This document shows, piece after piece, positions 42,996-53,235 of a stretch of DNA of 64,000 nucleotides. The notes beneath the pieces were generated by a model. The model did not search any database. It saw only the letters and a program-made list of their open reading frames with translations, and had not been told where the DNA came from. The DNA comes from Ignavibacteriales bacterium (GTDB lineage: Bacteria > Bacteroidota > Ignavibacteria > Ignavibacteriales > Ignavibacteriaceae): assembly GCA_016707115.1 (NCBI GenBank), contig JADJIH010000009.1, positions 29,196-93,195 on the forward strand. The letters are read 5' to 3'. Both the position numbers and the translations under genes were made by a program. Position 1 is the first letter of the stretch. The number at the start of each line of letters is the position of its first letter.

Positions 42996-43955
42996 TTACT
43001 CAGATTCAACTTCAGCAATATCCAGAATTGATTTTGGTACTTCCGGTTCACCAGCATAAAAATTTTTATCAACTTTTCGTGTGTAACTCCAGCGATGAAG
43101 CCAGCTAATTCCACCTCTGCCAATAAATGTATCTTCAGTTTTGTATGCTGTATCTGTTAAAGCTTCCTTTAAAGAAATAAAAGCATAATTTCTTTTTAAT
43201 AATTCTTCAGCTAATTCATTAAAGTAATCTGCGTTTATCATATTAGCGTGAACAAGCAGGATTTGTTTTATTTCTCTTCCAAATAATTTTACTGATTGAT
43301 TTTCAAAGTAAATTGTTTTATCAATCATATAACTAACATATTCGGAACCAATCTGTTTCATCAATTCAAGATCATTTTTGTTATATGCATTTTCATAAGC
43401 GCGGGCATAAATCCATTCACCGTTATCTATACTGACAGGAGCAATTGTATAATTGTGTTCTTTTAGAAAATCTTCTAAAGCTTTCTTTTTCTCTAATGAA
43501 TTTCCTGTATGCAAATAAGGATGTCTGAAGAATTCTAACTTTTTATTTTTTTGTGATAATAATTCTTTTGTAATTTTTTCACCTTTAATAATATCAGCAA
43601 AGAACTCTTCATTTTCTGTGTTGTGATAATCAGGATGAGAGAATGTATGATTACCAAGTTCAAGATCAGCATCAACCCAAAGTTGTAATGCTTTTAATCT
43701 TGTAGAATCCAATACATCATTTACATAAAGTTTGTACTCGTTTACAAATCCAATTGCTGGAATATTATACGTTTTAATTGTGTTAAGAAGTTTTTGTGTT
43801 TGTTCAATCCATTGGTTTCCATCTTCAAAATATTTTGTATTCATCGGAAGATCATCAAAAGTAACAGATACATATCTATTAATATCATTTTGTTGAGATA
43901 AAATTGAAGATGCAAAAAATGTAAAGACAATAAGAGTTTGGAAAAGCCTGGTCAT
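42996..43955 (-). CDS. Secreted polysaccharide deacetylase family protein
   Basis: Start placed at the ATG at 43955 (MTRLFQTLIVF), with AAAGGAAA upstream; an earlier ATG at 43982 has no site. 319 residues with a signal peptide to about residue 20. NodB-fold motifs: VTFDDLPM (catalytic base and metal Asp pair), GNHTFSHPDY (metal histidines) and FRHPYLHTG. It probably removes N-acetyl groups from a surface glycan or peptidoglycan. Its 3' end abuts the truncated T9SS gene. Confidence 0.87.
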   Translation of the reverse strand: MTRLFQTLIVFTFFASSILSQQNDINRYVSVTFDDLPMNTKYFEDGNQWIEQTQKLLNTIKTYNIPAIGFVNEYKLYVNDVLDSTRLKALQLWVDADLELGNHTFSHPDYHNTENEEFFADIIKGEKITKELLSQKNKKLEFFRHPYLHTGNSLEKKKALEDFLKEHNYTIAPVSIDNGEWIYARAYENAYNKNDLELMKQIGSEYVSYMIDKTIYFENQSVKLFGREIKQILLVHANMINADYFNELAEELLKRNYAFISLKEALTDTAYKTEDTFIGRGGISWLHRWSYTRKVDKNFYAGEPEVPKSILDIAEVESE

Positions 43956-44054
43956 AATTTCCTTTAATAATATTTCCTGCAAAGATATGAAAATAGAATT
44001 TAGGAAAAATAAAATTATCAGGATACAAAATTGTATCCTGATAATTATGATAAG

Positions 44055-46040
44055 TTATCTTCCAGCAAAGTGGTTTAATCGTTTTGCATTTTCTACAAGC
44101 TGAACAAACTCTTCTCGGTATCCAAATTCATCTTCACCAAGATTCGATTCTGCAAGTTCAAGAACATATTCAAGATTCGCCTCGCCTTTGTAATCTGAAT
44201 CTTTAAGTATCATTCCAAACATTGCAACAGCAGCCGAGAAATTAAAATTAATGCCTGGCTTCTCTTTTAATGAACTAAATAAAACTGGTTGAGAAATTAA
44301 TTTACTTTCAGTGCCATCAGGATCTTTGTATCTGAATTTAACAGTTAATATTTCATCTGTGTTTATTGCAGATTCTTTTATCGCTATAACTTGATATTTT
44401 AACTGAGATTGATTTATTTCCTTAATATCATGCAAGGTGATTTCATAAAGCGCTGTTACTGTATGTCCTGCACCAATTTCACCACCATCTTTTTTGTCGT
44501 CATCAAAGTCTTCATCATTAAGTGCACGATTTTCATAACCAACTAATCTATACTCTTTTACTTTTGCGGGATTAAATTCAACTTGAATTTTTGAATCTTT
44601 TGCAATTGTAAAAAGTGTAGCACCAAGTTCATTTACAAAAACCTTTTTTGCTTCCATAAAATTATCAATGTAGGAATAATGTCCATCACCATCATCAGCT
44701 AGTTTTTCTAATCTTGAATCTTTTAAGTTTTCTCCGCCAAATCCAAGAACTGATAAGAAAATTCCTTTTTGTTTTTTATCCTGAATGAATTTTACAAGTT
44801 CATCTGTGTTTGAAATACCAACATTAAAATCTCCATCAGTTGCAAGAATTACTCTGTTATTTCCATCACTCATAAAATTCTGTTCTGCAATTTTATATGC
44901 TAGTTGAATTCCAGCGCCGCCTGCTGTACTTCCACCAGCTTCAAGATGAGATATTGCATCAAGAATCTTTTCTTTATCGTAACCATAAGTTGGTTCAAGC
45001 ACCATTCCAGTTGATGAAGCATAAACAACAATTGAAACTCGGTCATCACTTCGTAACTGTTTTGTTAAAAGTTTAAAAGCTCTTTTAAGTAATGGCAATT
45101 TATTTTCTGGCTCCATAGAACCTGAAACATCAATCAGAAAAACTAAATTACTTGGTCCAGCCTGATCGCGTTTTAATTCTTTTCCTTTAATTCCAATGTG
45201 AACAAGTAGATTATCTTTATTCCATGGACAATTAGAAAGCTCAGTGTAAATTTTTACAGGGTCATTTTCCGGTGAAGGATAATCATAATCAAAGTAATTT
45301 ATAAATTCTTCAACGCGCACAGCATCTTTTGGTGGAATCTGCATTGCAGTTAAATATCTTCTAACGTTTGTATATGATGCTGCATCAACATCAACTGCAA
45401 AAGTAGAAAGTGGAGTCTTGAATGATTCTTTAAATACATTCTCATCAACTTTTTCATATTCTTCTGCATTTGGTTTTATGTAACTGTAGCAGGCTTCATA
45501 TCCACCAGCTTGAATCTGAACTCCATCAACATAGTAACCGGTTCCATCGCTTCTTGCGCCCCTCACAAAAATATTTTTATCTTGAACAACTCCCGATTGG
45601 AGAGGAATTAAATTGTCTATCCCTCTTACCGGTAAATTTTTAATTTCATCGGAGCTGATTACTTTGCAAGTGTTAGTTGATTTTTGTTCAAAATATTTTT
45701 TGTCAACAACAACTATTTCTTCAAGTATAAAATCACTTTCAAGTTCAAAGTTTAATTCAACTACTTGAAAGTTTTTTACAACTACATCTTTTTGTTCAAA
45801 AGATTCATATCCAACGTAGGATGCTTTTATTGTATAAGTTCCTGCTGGAATATTTTTGATTATATAAAAACCATTTAGATCTGTAGCAGCACCCCATTGC
45901 TCGGATTGCACAACAACATTAGCTCCAATTAAAGCTTCTGTTGTAGTTTTGTCTGTAACTTTTCCTTTAATGCTTCCGCCACCAGCAAATAAAGGAAAGG
46001 AAAATAAAAGCAGCACAAGAAATTTTGTAAAGAATGACAT
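44055..46040 (-). CDS. VWA-domain protein with carboxypeptidase-regulatory and TonB-plug-like N-terminus
   Basis: 661 residues preceded by GGGAGG. Signal peptide about 1-20. Carboxypeptidase-regulatory-like Ig domain at about 22-100 (GKVTDKTTTEALIGANV). Next, at about 105-178, sequence typical of a TonB receptor plug (NIFVRGARSDGTGYYVDGVQI). Then a VWA-N region (about 205-290), a VWA domain (about 298-470) with an intact MIDAS DVSGS at 304-308 and TDGDFNVG, and a DUF3520-like C-terminal domain. It resembles YfbK-type proteins. No barrel follows the plug. Confidence 0.82.
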   Translation of the reverse strand: MSFFTKFLVLLLFSFPLFAGGGSIKGKVTDKTTTEALIGANVVVQSEQWGAATDLNGFYIIKNIPAGTYTIKASYVGYESFEQKDVVVKNFQVVELNFELESDFILEEIVVVDKKYFEQKSTNTCKVISSDEIKNLPVRGIDNLIPLQSGVVQDKNIFVRGARSDGTGYYVDGVQIQAGGYEACYSYIKPNAEEYEKVDENVFKESFKTPLSTFAVDVDAASYTNVRRYLTAMQIPPKDAVRVEEFINYFDYDYPSPENDPVKIYTELSNCPWNKDNLLVHIGIKGKELKRDQAGPSNLVFLIDVSGSMEPENKLPLLKRAFKLLTKQLRSDDRVSIVVYASSTGMVLEPTYGYDKEKILDAISHLEAGGSTAGGAGIQLAYKIAEQNFMSDGNNRVILATDGDFNVGISNTDELVKFIQDKKQKGIFLSVLGFGGENLKDSRLEKLADDGDGHYSYIDNFMEAKKVFVNELGATLFTIAKDSKIQVEFNPAKVKEYRLVGYENRALNDEDFDDDKKDGGEIGAGHTVTALYEITLHDIKEINQSQLKYQVIAIKESAINTDEILTVKFRYKDPDGTESKLISQPVLFSSLKEKPGINFNFSAAVAMFGMILKDSDYKGEANLEYVLELAESNLGEDEFGYREEFVQLVENAKRLNHFAGR

Positions 46041-46174
46041 ATGGACCTCCCGTGATTGGTTGATTGGGTTTCACAAGCCATTCTAACTTTTTATAAAAGT
46101 TATTTCAAACTACTTTTTGAGTTTTTTAGGGTATTAAATCAGTGTTATTATTGTAATGAAAATATTTGATAAAG

Positions 46175-46951
46175 ATGAACCTCAAACAAAACTTAGAAAA
46201 TCATTACATTGCTTTTGATAGAACGAAACTTGAACCTGATCCGCTTCAGTTCCTTCATAAGTTTAAAGATGAAAAAGATATTGAGATAGTTGGATTGATT
46301 GCTTCAATCTTTGCATACGGTAATGTTAAGCAGATTGAAAATACTTTGAAGAAATTAATAATTGTGTTTGATGGAAAACCTTATTCATTTATCAAAAATT
46401 TTTCTTTAAGCAAAGACTCAAAAAAAATCTCTGGCATTAAACATAGATTTTATTCTGAAGATGATGTGTTAAAATTGTTTATGATCATAAACAAAGAGAT
46501 TAAAAAGCATAAATCAATCAAGCAAATATTTTTACAAGGTTACAATATTTCTGATGAAAATGTAAAAAACGGAATATCAAATTTTTCAAATCACTTCTTA
46601 AACTCTTTTTTAGAAACATTTGGTGAAATTTCTGCTGGCATAAAATTTATGTTTCCTTTACCGGAAAAGGGAAGTGCGTGTAAACGGATGAATCTGTTTC
46701 TCCGATGGATGGTCAGAAAAGATGAACTTGATTTTGGCTTGTGGAAAGAAATTTCAACCTCTAAACTTGTTATACCGGTAGATACACATATTGCGAGAAT
46801 CAGCAGAGCATTAAATTTAACAAAAAGAAAAAACGCAGATTGGAAAATGGCTGAAGAGATAACACGTAACCTGAAAAAATTTGATTCAGAGGATCCCATA
46901 AAATATGATTTTGCAATCTGCCATATTGGAATAAGAAAATTAAAGTTTTAA
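46175..46951 (+). CDS. TIGR02757/DUF2400 family protein
   Basis: 258 residues from the ATG at 46175; a TTG at 46166 is an alternative. Family landmarks are DPLQFLHKF, GLIASIFAYGNVKQIE, MNLFLRWMVRKDELDFGLW, VIPVDTHIARISRAL and the C-terminal DPIKYDFAICHIGI. The family is common in Bacteroidota and Epsilonproteobacteria and has no known function; the helical content and VDTH motif recall HhH-GPD base-excision proteins, but that is weak. The histidine kinase gene begins 33 bases downstream. Confidence 0.82.
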   Translation: MNLKQNLENHYIAFDRTKLEPDPLQFLHKFKDEKDIEIVGLIASIFAYGNVKQIENTLKKLIIVFDGKPYSFIKNFSLSKDSKKISGIKHRFYSEDDVLKLFMIINKEIKKHKSIKQIFLQGYNISDENVKNGISNFSNHFLNSFLETFGEISAGIKFMFPLPEKGSACKRMNLFLRWMVRKDELDFGLWKEISTSKLVIPVDTHIARISRALNLTKRKNADWKMAEEITRNLKKFDSEDPIKYDFAICHIGIRKLKF

Positions 46952-46984
46952 GTTTATTATCATAGAAAGTTTGAAAGAATATCA

Positions 46985-49063
46985 ATGAAAAGAATTACTG
47001 AAGATAGTTTTCCGTTTAAATATTTATTGTATTTCCTGGCTGTTGCAATTATTATTTCAATTGCGGGTTACCTTATTTATAATGATAGAAAAAATGCCAT
47101 AGAAGATGAACTGTATAGGCATGTTGCAACGATTAAAGAGATAAAGCTTGCTCAGATAGAGAAAGAACAGCTTCAAAGAAAAAAAGCTATTGCTTCTTTT
47201 CTTCTACTTCCGGAAATAAAAAATGATTTAAAGACTTTATTTACTAAAAAACAATCTCCCGCATTATTGAATAACATTAATAAGTGGACCAATGAAATAA
47301 AATATGATTTTGAATTTGTAAGCATTAACATATTTAATAAAAATGCAGATCTGCTTTATTCATCAGATAGCACTCACGCAATTTTTGATCACTTTTTGAA
47401 ACATGAACTAGTAGTAATGCTTCAAAAGGATTCTTCAGCACTTTCAAATCTTTATTTAGGCGATAATAAAAAACTTTTGCAGGCTATCATTACACCAATT
47501 AAAAATGCAAATGTAATAGTTGGTTATTTATGGACTGAAATTTCATTTTTTGAATATCTGCATCCAATAATATCCTATACCAAACAGGAAACTGAAGATG
47601 TTGAATACATCCTGCTTAAAAAGCAAAGTGATTTAGGATTTATACTTAGAGATATTGAGGAAGACAATGAATTTAAAATCCGAACAATCCCAATAAGTAA
47701 ACAAGATAAAAATGAACTTGAATCATTTATAAAGACAAAAGATTTTTTTAATGATGCAAAATTTAAGGGATCAAAAATATTTGCATCAGTAAATGAGATT
47801 CCGGGAACTGATTGGATATTACTGGCAAAAATCAATCAGGCAAAAGTTGCAGAATCCACAAAGAACGCTGCTCTATTAGTCTCAATAATTTCGGTTTTGT
47901 TAATCATACTTTCTGCAAGTATCACATATGCAATATGGAAGCGAAGTCGGTTGCATTTTTTAACTCGTACATTTGCATTAAGAAAAGAAAAAGATGCGTT
48001 AACTGAGCGATATACGTCTTTAACAAAGTATGCTAATGATATGATACTTAGTGTTGATAAGAATGGAAAAATTTTAGAAGCCAATCAAAAGGCTTTTAAT
48101 ACTTATGGATATTCAACTGATGAATTGCTAAAAATGGAATTGCTTGATCTTAGTTTTGATAGAAAAAAAGATGTCGAGGTTATTTTCTCTTCAATAAATA
48201 ATCCTAATGGAATTCTCTTTGAAACAAATCATAAAAGAAAAAACGGAACAATCATTCCTGTGGAAATAAGTGCAAAGTTAATTAAGCAAGGCGATGAGGA
48301 AATTCTTTTAGCAATAATTCGTGACAATACTGAAAGAAAAAAACTTGAACTTGATTTAATACTTGCAAAAGATAAGGCTGAAGAAATGGATAGACTTAAA
48401 ACAACATTTCTTTCGAATATGAGTCATGAACTTAACACACCTATGAGCGGTATAATTGGATTTTCAGAATTGCTGCTTTCTGAAATGGATAATAAAAATC
48501 ATCGTGAGATGGCAAAGATAATTCACAATAGCGGTAAACGATTAAATGAAACTCTTAATTCAATTCTTGATCTTTCCAAGATTGAATCACAAAAACTTGA
48601 TTTGAAGATTAGCAGTATTGATCTTATAACAATGATAAAAGAATGTAAATATGTCTTTTCTGATAGTGTAAATAAAAAAGGTTTAAAGTTTAACATTTTG
48701 TATGATCAGGAGAAGGTTTTTATCAAATCCGATCAAAATATTGTTCATAAAATCTTATGCAGTATTATAGATAACGCAGTTAAGTACACAAATGAAGGAT
48801 CGATTACTATAAATATAACTGAGAATGATAAAAATGCCATAATAAAAGTAACCGATACTGGTATTGGGATTCCTAAGGAAAATCTTAATCAAATATTTGA
48901 ACCATTTAGACAGGGAAGTGAAGGACTTAATAGAAAATTTGAGGGGATGGGGCTTGGGTTGACGATCACTAAAAAATATGTTGAAATACTTGGCGGAAAA
49001 TTAAATATTGAGAGTGAACATGGCAGTGGAACCGCTATTGAAATTATACTTCCAAAGAATTAG
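46985..49063 (+). CDS. Membrane-bound PAS sensor histidine kinase
   Basis: 692 residues. TM1 about 13-32, an extracytoplasmic sensor region of about 33-293 with long helices at its start (Cache-like), TM2 about 295-317, a PAS domain about 343-452, then HisKA with the phosphorylated His481 in FLSNMSHELNTP. The HATPase domain has the N-box IIDNAVKYTNEG (594-605), G1 DTGIGIP (624-630) and G2 GMGLGLTI. It autophosphorylates and signals to a response regulator, but none is in the window, so it is an orphan kinase here. Confidence 0.93.
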   Translation: MKRITEDSFPFKYLLYFLAVAIIISIAGYLIYNDRKNAIEDELYRHVATIKEIKLAQIEKEQLQRKKAIASFLLLPEIKNDLKTLFTKKQSPALLNNINKWTNEIKYDFEFVSINIFNKNADLLYSSDSTHAIFDHFLKHELVVMLQKDSSALSNLYLGDNKKLLQAIITPIKNANVIVGYLWTEISFFEYLHPIISYTKQETEDVEYILLKKQSDLGFILRDIEEDNEFKIRTIPISKQDKNELESFIKTKDFFNDAKFKGSKIFASVNEIPGTDWILLAKINQAKVAESTKNAALLVSIISVLLIILSASITYAIWKRSRLHFLTRTFALRKEKDALTERYTSLTKYANDMILSVDKNGKILEANQKAFNTYGYSTDELLKMELLDLSFDRKKDVEVIFSSINNPNGILFETNHKRKNGTIIPVEISAKLIKQGDEEILLAIIRDNTERKKLELDLILAKDKAEEMDRLKTTFLSNMSHELNTPMSGIIGFSELLLSEMDNKNHREMAKIIHNSGKRLNETLNSILDLSKIESQKLDLKISSIDLITMIKECKYVFSDSVNKKGLKFNILYDQEKVFIKSDQNIVHKILCSIIDNAVKYTNEGSITINITENDKNAIIKVTDTGIGIPKENLNQIFEPFRQGSEGLNRKFEGMGLGLTITKKYVEILGGKLNIESEHGSGTAIEIILPKN

Positions 49064-49219
49064 TGTTCTTAAATAATTAAGATTTTAACCAATTATCTTT
49101 CTAAAAGATAAAAAATGTGTTGAGAATGATACAATTTCCTGCTTAACTTTAGCCCACTATTTTTAGAGGATGTGTGGCTCTAACCACAATTATAATTGCT
49201 CAGTAATAGGAGAAAAAAA

Positions 49220-51172
49220 ATGGCAGAGCAAAAACCATTTGTTCCTTTTGTCTCACCTGAAACCAATATGGCGGAATTCACTATTCGTGCTCTCTTAATC
49301 GGATTGGTACTTGCTGTTGTACTTGGTGCCGCAAATGCATACTTAGGATTAAAAGCCGGAATGACAATCGCTGCAACGTATCCCGCTGCTGTTATTGGAA
49401 TGGCTTTAATCAAATTAATGAAAGGTACAATTTTAGAAGAAAACTTTACCAGAACTGTTGGTTCTATTGGAGAATCAATTGCTGCTGGAGCAATCTTCAC
49501 TTTACCCGCATTTTTTATTGCAGGTATTTGGAATCCTTTCTTTACACCTGGTAATTATATGATATCAGCCGCAATTATGGTTGCCGGCGGTATTCTTGGA
49601 ATTATGTTTGTTGCTTTACTCAGAAGAGTAATGGTTGAAGATGTTGAATTACCTTTTCCTGAATCTGTTGCCGCTGCAGAAATACACAAAGCAGGAAGAC
49701 ACGGCGGTGGTGGTTCCAAATTTTTATTTGGCGCAATGGGTATTGGTGCAGTCATTCAATCATTAGGTCAGTTCAAATTATTTGCAACTTCCTGGGATAA
49801 ACTTATTCCACTTGGTAAAGGTAGTTTACTATTTAAATCTCCGGATGTGAGTCCCGCATATATGGGAGTTGGATATATTATTGGTCCCAGATTAGCCGCT
49901 CTTAACTTTAGTGGTGGAGTGCTTGCTTGGGGATTATTAACACCAATGATTGCATACTTTAAGTATTATGGTCAGGAACTTCCAGCAGATTTTGATTGGG
50001 CTGCAACAATGGTTACAGTTTGGAAAAGTTATGTAAGACCAATTGCTATAGGCGGAATGTTAGTTGGAGCAGGTTTTACTTTATTTAAGATGAGAAAAAG
50101 TCTTGCCACTGGTATTGCACGTTCAGTTGGTGATGTTAAAAAAGCTGCAACCGGTGAGCACGTTGAAATTAGAACTGAAAAAGATATAAGTTTTAAATGG
50201 ATTATGATTGGAATTTTAGGAACCGCAGTTGCTACATTTTTCATTTATAATTATTTCGCACAAAATATTCTTGCTGCTTTAGTTGCAACAGTTGTTATGA
50301 TTGTTGCCGGATTTTTCTTTGCCGCTGTTTCCGGATACTTAGTTGGAATTATCGGTTCAAGTAATAATCCAATAAGCGGATTAACATTATCTACATTAGT
50401 TGTAGCTGCAATTTTAATGGTTGCTCTTGGAATGAAAGGAACACAAGGTGTTGCCGCGGTTCTTGGAGTTGCTGCTGTTGTTTGCGTAGCTGCTGCTGTA
50501 GCCGGAGAAATGTTACAGGATTTAAAAGCCGGACATTTTCTTGGTGGTACTCCCTGGAAGATGCAGGTTGGTGATATAATTGGTGTTGTTGTATCTGCTG
50601 CGATTATGTTCATTCCACTTTTAGTATTGCACGAAGGCGATATTAAGTCCGGCGGAACAGGCTTCGGAGGTGATGCACTTCCTGCTCCTCAAGCAAGTTT
50701 AATGGCAATCCTGTCAAAAGGTATTGTTGCCGGAGATATGGAATGGATTTTAATTTTTGTTGGGATGTTGATGGGTGTGGCTTTTATTATGATGAATGTA
50801 AAAAGTCCAATGCTTGTTAGCGTTGGAATGTATCTGCCTTTAGGTACCACATTTGCAATTTTTGTGGGCGGTATGATTAAAGGAATAGTTGAAAGAGTTA
50901 ATACTAAGAAAGGTTTTAATGATGCACAAAAATCAAGAGTGGAAAATAATGGAGTATTGCTTGCCGCAGGATTGATTGCAGGTGAGGCGCTCATTGGGCT
51001 TCTATTTGCGGGTCTTAAGTTTGCTGAAATAGATTTATTTGAATTTTTCGCACAGCCTTCTTTTTTAGTTAGCTTAGTTGTATTTGCGATAATAGCGTGG
51101 TTATTGATTCAGATTCCGGTTAAAAATGCCGGTAAACCTGATGATCCTGCACCACCACAGGTTTCTATGTAA
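49220..51172 (+). CDS. OPT-family oligopeptide transporter
   Basis: Start at the ATG at 49220, seven bases after TAGGAGA; the frame is open to 49196 without a better site. 650 residues and about 14-16 membrane segments. The family's repeat architecture is visible, with EFTIRALLIGLVLAVVLGAAN near the N-terminus, GLKAGMTIAATYPAAVIGM, VELPFPESVAAAEIHKAG and NPISGLTLSTLV. Bacterial OPT proteins are secondary transporters for small peptides or metal chelates. The PqqD-like and PepD genes follow on the same strand, consistent with peptide uptake. Confidence 0.92.
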   Translation: MAEQKPFVPFVSPETNMAEFTIRALLIGLVLAVVLGAANAYLGLKAGMTIAATYPAAVIGMALIKLMKGTILEENFTRTVGSIGESIAAGAIFTLPAFFIAGIWNPFFTPGNYMISAAIMVAGGILGIMFVALLRRVMVEDVELPFPESVAAAEIHKAGRHGGGGSKFLFGAMGIGAVIQSLGQFKLFATSWDKLIPLGKGSLLFKSPDVSPAYMGVGYIIGPRLAALNFSGGVLAWGLLTPMIAYFKYYGQELPADFDWAATMVTVWKSYVRPIAIGGMLVGAGFTLFKMRKSLATGIARSVGDVKKAATGEHVEIRTEKDISFKWIMIGILGTAVATFFIYNYFAQNILAALVATVVMIVAGFFFAAVSGYLVGIIGSSNNPISGLTLSTLVVAAILMVALGMKGTQGVAAVLGVAAVVCVAAAVAGEMLQDLKAGHFLGGTPWKMQVGDIIGVVVSAAIMFIPLLVLHEGDIKSGGTGFGGDALPAPQASLMAILSKGIVAGDMEWILIFVGMLMGVAFIMMNVKSPMLVSVGMYLPLGTTFAIFVGGMIKGIVERVNTKKGFNDAQKSRVENNGVLLAAGLIAGEALIGLLFAGLKFAEIDLFEFFAQPSFLVSLVVFAIIAWLLIQIPVKNAGKPDDPAPPQVSM

Positions 51173-51181
51173 ATTTTCCAA

Positions 51182-51264
51182 AGTCATCTTGAGCGAAGTC
51201 GAAAGATGATCGTTGCCAATTTATTTCAATTAAGTGTCACACTTCGACTTCGCTCGGTGTGACA
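51182..51264. repeat. Palindromic repeat (AGCGAAGTCGAA subfamily)
   Basis: AGTCATCTTGAGCGAAGTCG on the left and CGACTTCGCTCGGTGTGACA on the right are imperfect inverted arms around an AT-rich centre. It separates the OPT and PqqD-like genes; as transcribed it could form a hairpin that lowers read-through. Confidence 0.78.
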
Positions 51265-51294
51265 TTGATTTTTTAAGGCAAATTCTACAGTTTT

Positions 51295-51666
51295 ATGGCA
51301 TTATCATTTAAAGAACGAAAAAAAATCTTAAAGAGTGTTAATACACTTGATCTTACTCCAATAAAACTTTATTCTGAAGAAGTTGATAAAGATGAGTTGG
51401 TAACGGTTATTATACCCAAATTTAAAAACAAGATTGTTGTAAAATTAATTTCACCAAAACTTAAAAGTGATCATTTTAAAGTAAAACTTGATAAATTTGG
51501 TACAGCTGTTTGGTTAAAAATAAATGGCAAAACTAAAGTCGATCAGATAATAAAAGATGTTAAGAAAAAATTTGGTGATGAAATTCAAGAAGAACACGAG
51601 AGAATTACAAAATTTGTATTTCAATTATATACACAAGGATTTATTTCATTTAAAGAATTAAACTAA
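51295..51666 (+). CDS. PqqD-like protein
   Basis: 123 residues. After a basic N-terminal part, residues about 50-120 match the PqqD winged-helix fold (KVKLDKFGTAVWLKINGKT, VDQIIKDVKKKFGDE, KFVFQLYTQGFISF). PqqD-type domains bind precursor peptides and present them to modifying enzymes in RiPP pathways (RiPP recognition elements). No radical SAM or precursor gene is adjacent: it sits between a peptide transporter and a dipeptidase, 13 bases before pepD. Its role here is unknown. Confidence 0.75.
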   Translation: MALSFKERKKILKSVNTLDLTPIKLYSEEVDKDELVTVIIPKFKNKIVVKLISPKLKSDHFKVKLDKFGTAVWLKINGKTKVDQIIKDVKKKFGDEIQEEHERITKFVFQLYTQGFISFKELN

Positions 51667-51679
51667 AAGGAGATTTCTT

Positions 51680-53140
51680 ATGGGATCAGTATTAGGTCAT
51701 TTAAAACCAGAATTGGTTTGGTACCATTTCGAGGAAATTTGTAAATATCCTCGACCATCAAAAAAAGAAGAAAAAATTGCTGAGTATGTTGTTTCTGTTG
51801 GTAAACGTTTAGGTCTTCAAGTAGAAAAAGATAAGTTTGGAAATATTGTTATTCGTAAACCAGCTACTCCAGGATTGGAAAATCTTAAAACAGTAGTACT
51901 TCAAGGTCATATCGATATGGTTTGTGAAAAGAACAGAGACGTTGAACACGATTTTGATAAAGATCCAATTTATCCATACATAGATGGTGATTGGGTAAAA
52001 GCAAAAGGTACAACGCTTGGTGCAGATAATGGAATTGGCGTTGCATGCGCTCTTGCTGTTCTTGAAGCTAAAGATGTCGAACACGGACCACTTGAGTGTT
52101 TATTTACTCTTGATGAAGAAACAGGTTTAACAGGTGCATCAAGTTTAAAGAAGAACTGGCTTAAAGCAGATATTCTTATAAATATGGATTCTGAAGATCT
52201 CGGAACAATATTTATCGGATGTTCAGGTGGAAAAAACACTGCTGCAACATTTAAAGCTAAGTTAGAAAAATCTCCAAGAAACTATTCAACATTTGAATTA
52301 AAAGTTGCTGGATTAAAAGGCGGACACTCTGGCCTTGAAATTCATGTTGGAAGAGGTAATGCTGTAAAAATTCTTAACAGAGCAATCTGGAGTTATTCTC
52401 AGGAAAATAATATTAGGCTTGCAGAGATAAACGGCGGAAATAAACACAACGCTATACCACGTGAAGCATTTGCAGTTGTTCTTGTTCCAAAGAATGATGA
52501 AAAGAAATTGAAAAAATTTGTTGCAAAATTTAATGATACGGTAAAAGCAGAGTATGTTTCTGTTGAACCTGATTTAATGGTTTCTATGGAAAAACATTCA
52601 ACTCCTGAAAAAGTGATGGATGAAAAAACACAGAAACATTTATTAAATGCTTTGTATTCGATTCCTCACGGCGTAATTAAAATGTCAAACGATATTCCAG
52701 GTTTGGTCGAAACATCAACAAATCTTGCTGTTGTAGAAACCAAAGGAAAGAATGTTAATATAGTTACAAGTCAGCGCAGTCCTGTTGCATCGGAGAATGT
52801 AGATATAACCAATATGGTTTCTTCAGTACTTAAGCTTGCCGGTGCAGAGATTAGTTATGGCGATGGATATCCTGGCTGGGCCCCTGATATTCATTCAGAT
52901 ATTCTTAAAGTATTTAAATCTACATTTACTAAAATGTATGGTAAAGAGCCAGAAGTAACTGCAATTCACGCAGGGTTAGAGTGCGGAATAATAAAAGAAA
53001 AGTATCCAAATATGGATATGATTTCTTTTGGTCCTACAATGCGTGATGTTCATTCTCCAGCTGAAAAATTACAAATTTCAACAGTACCGGAATTTTATAA
53101 TCAACTTAAAACTGTATTAAAAAATATTCCGGCTAAGTAA
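51680..53140 (+). CDS. pepD: Aminoacyl-histidine dipeptidase (PepD, M20 family)
   Basis: 486 residues, the standard length, with AAAAGGAGA before the ATG. M20 metal-site motifs: GHIDMVCEKN (His and Asp ligands), GADNGIGVA (bridging Asp), DEETGLTGA (catalytic Glu and ligand), and MRDVHSPAE near the C-terminus. The lid domain lies between about 200 and 370. It hydrolyses Xaa-His and other dipeptides in the cytoplasm. It is in a same-strand run with the OPT transporter and the PqqD-like gene and ends at a strong terminator. Confidence 0.95.
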   Translation: MGSVLGHLKPELVWYHFEEICKYPRPSKKEEKIAEYVVSVGKRLGLQVEKDKFGNIVIRKPATPGLENLKTVVLQGHIDMVCEKNRDVEHDFDKDPIYPYIDGDWVKAKGTTLGADNGIGVACALAVLEAKDVEHGPLECLFTLDEETGLTGASSLKKNWLKADILINMDSEDLGTIFIGCSGGKNTAATFKAKLEKSPRNYSTFELKVAGLKGGHSGLEIHVGRGNAVKILNRAIWSYSQENNIRLAEINGGNKHNAIPREAFAVVLVPKNDEKKLKKFVAKFNDTVKAEYVSVEPDLMVSMEKHSTPEKVMDEKTQKHLLNALYSIPHGVIKMSNDIPGLVETSTNLAVVETKGKNVNIVTSQRSPVASENVDITNMVSSVLKLAGAEISYGDGYPGWAPDIHSDILKVFKSTFTKMYGKEPEVTAIHAGLECGIIKEKYPNMDMISFGPTMRDVHSPAEKLQISTVPEFYNQLKTVLKNIPAK

Positions 53141-53163
53141 TTTGTTTGATATTTATGACATTC

Positions 53164-53199
53164 AAAGCAGATACTTTTATTAAGTATCTGCTTTTTTTA
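53164..53199 (+). terminator. Rho-independent terminator after pepD
   Basis: AAAGCAGATACTT (53164-53176) and AAGTATCTGCTTT (53182-53194) form a perfect 13-bp stem with a TTATT loop, followed by TTTT. It lies 24 bases after the pepD stop. Confidence 0.94.
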
Positions 53200-53235
53200 T
53201 ATTATTGCTATTAGTTGTTATTAAAACAAATAAAA

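Noticed and set aside
50029..50994. Long open frames on the minus strand within the OPT transporter gene
   Set aside because: They are rich in Ala, Thr, Ile and Pro and mirror the plus-strand membrane helices; they have no start signals or family similarity.
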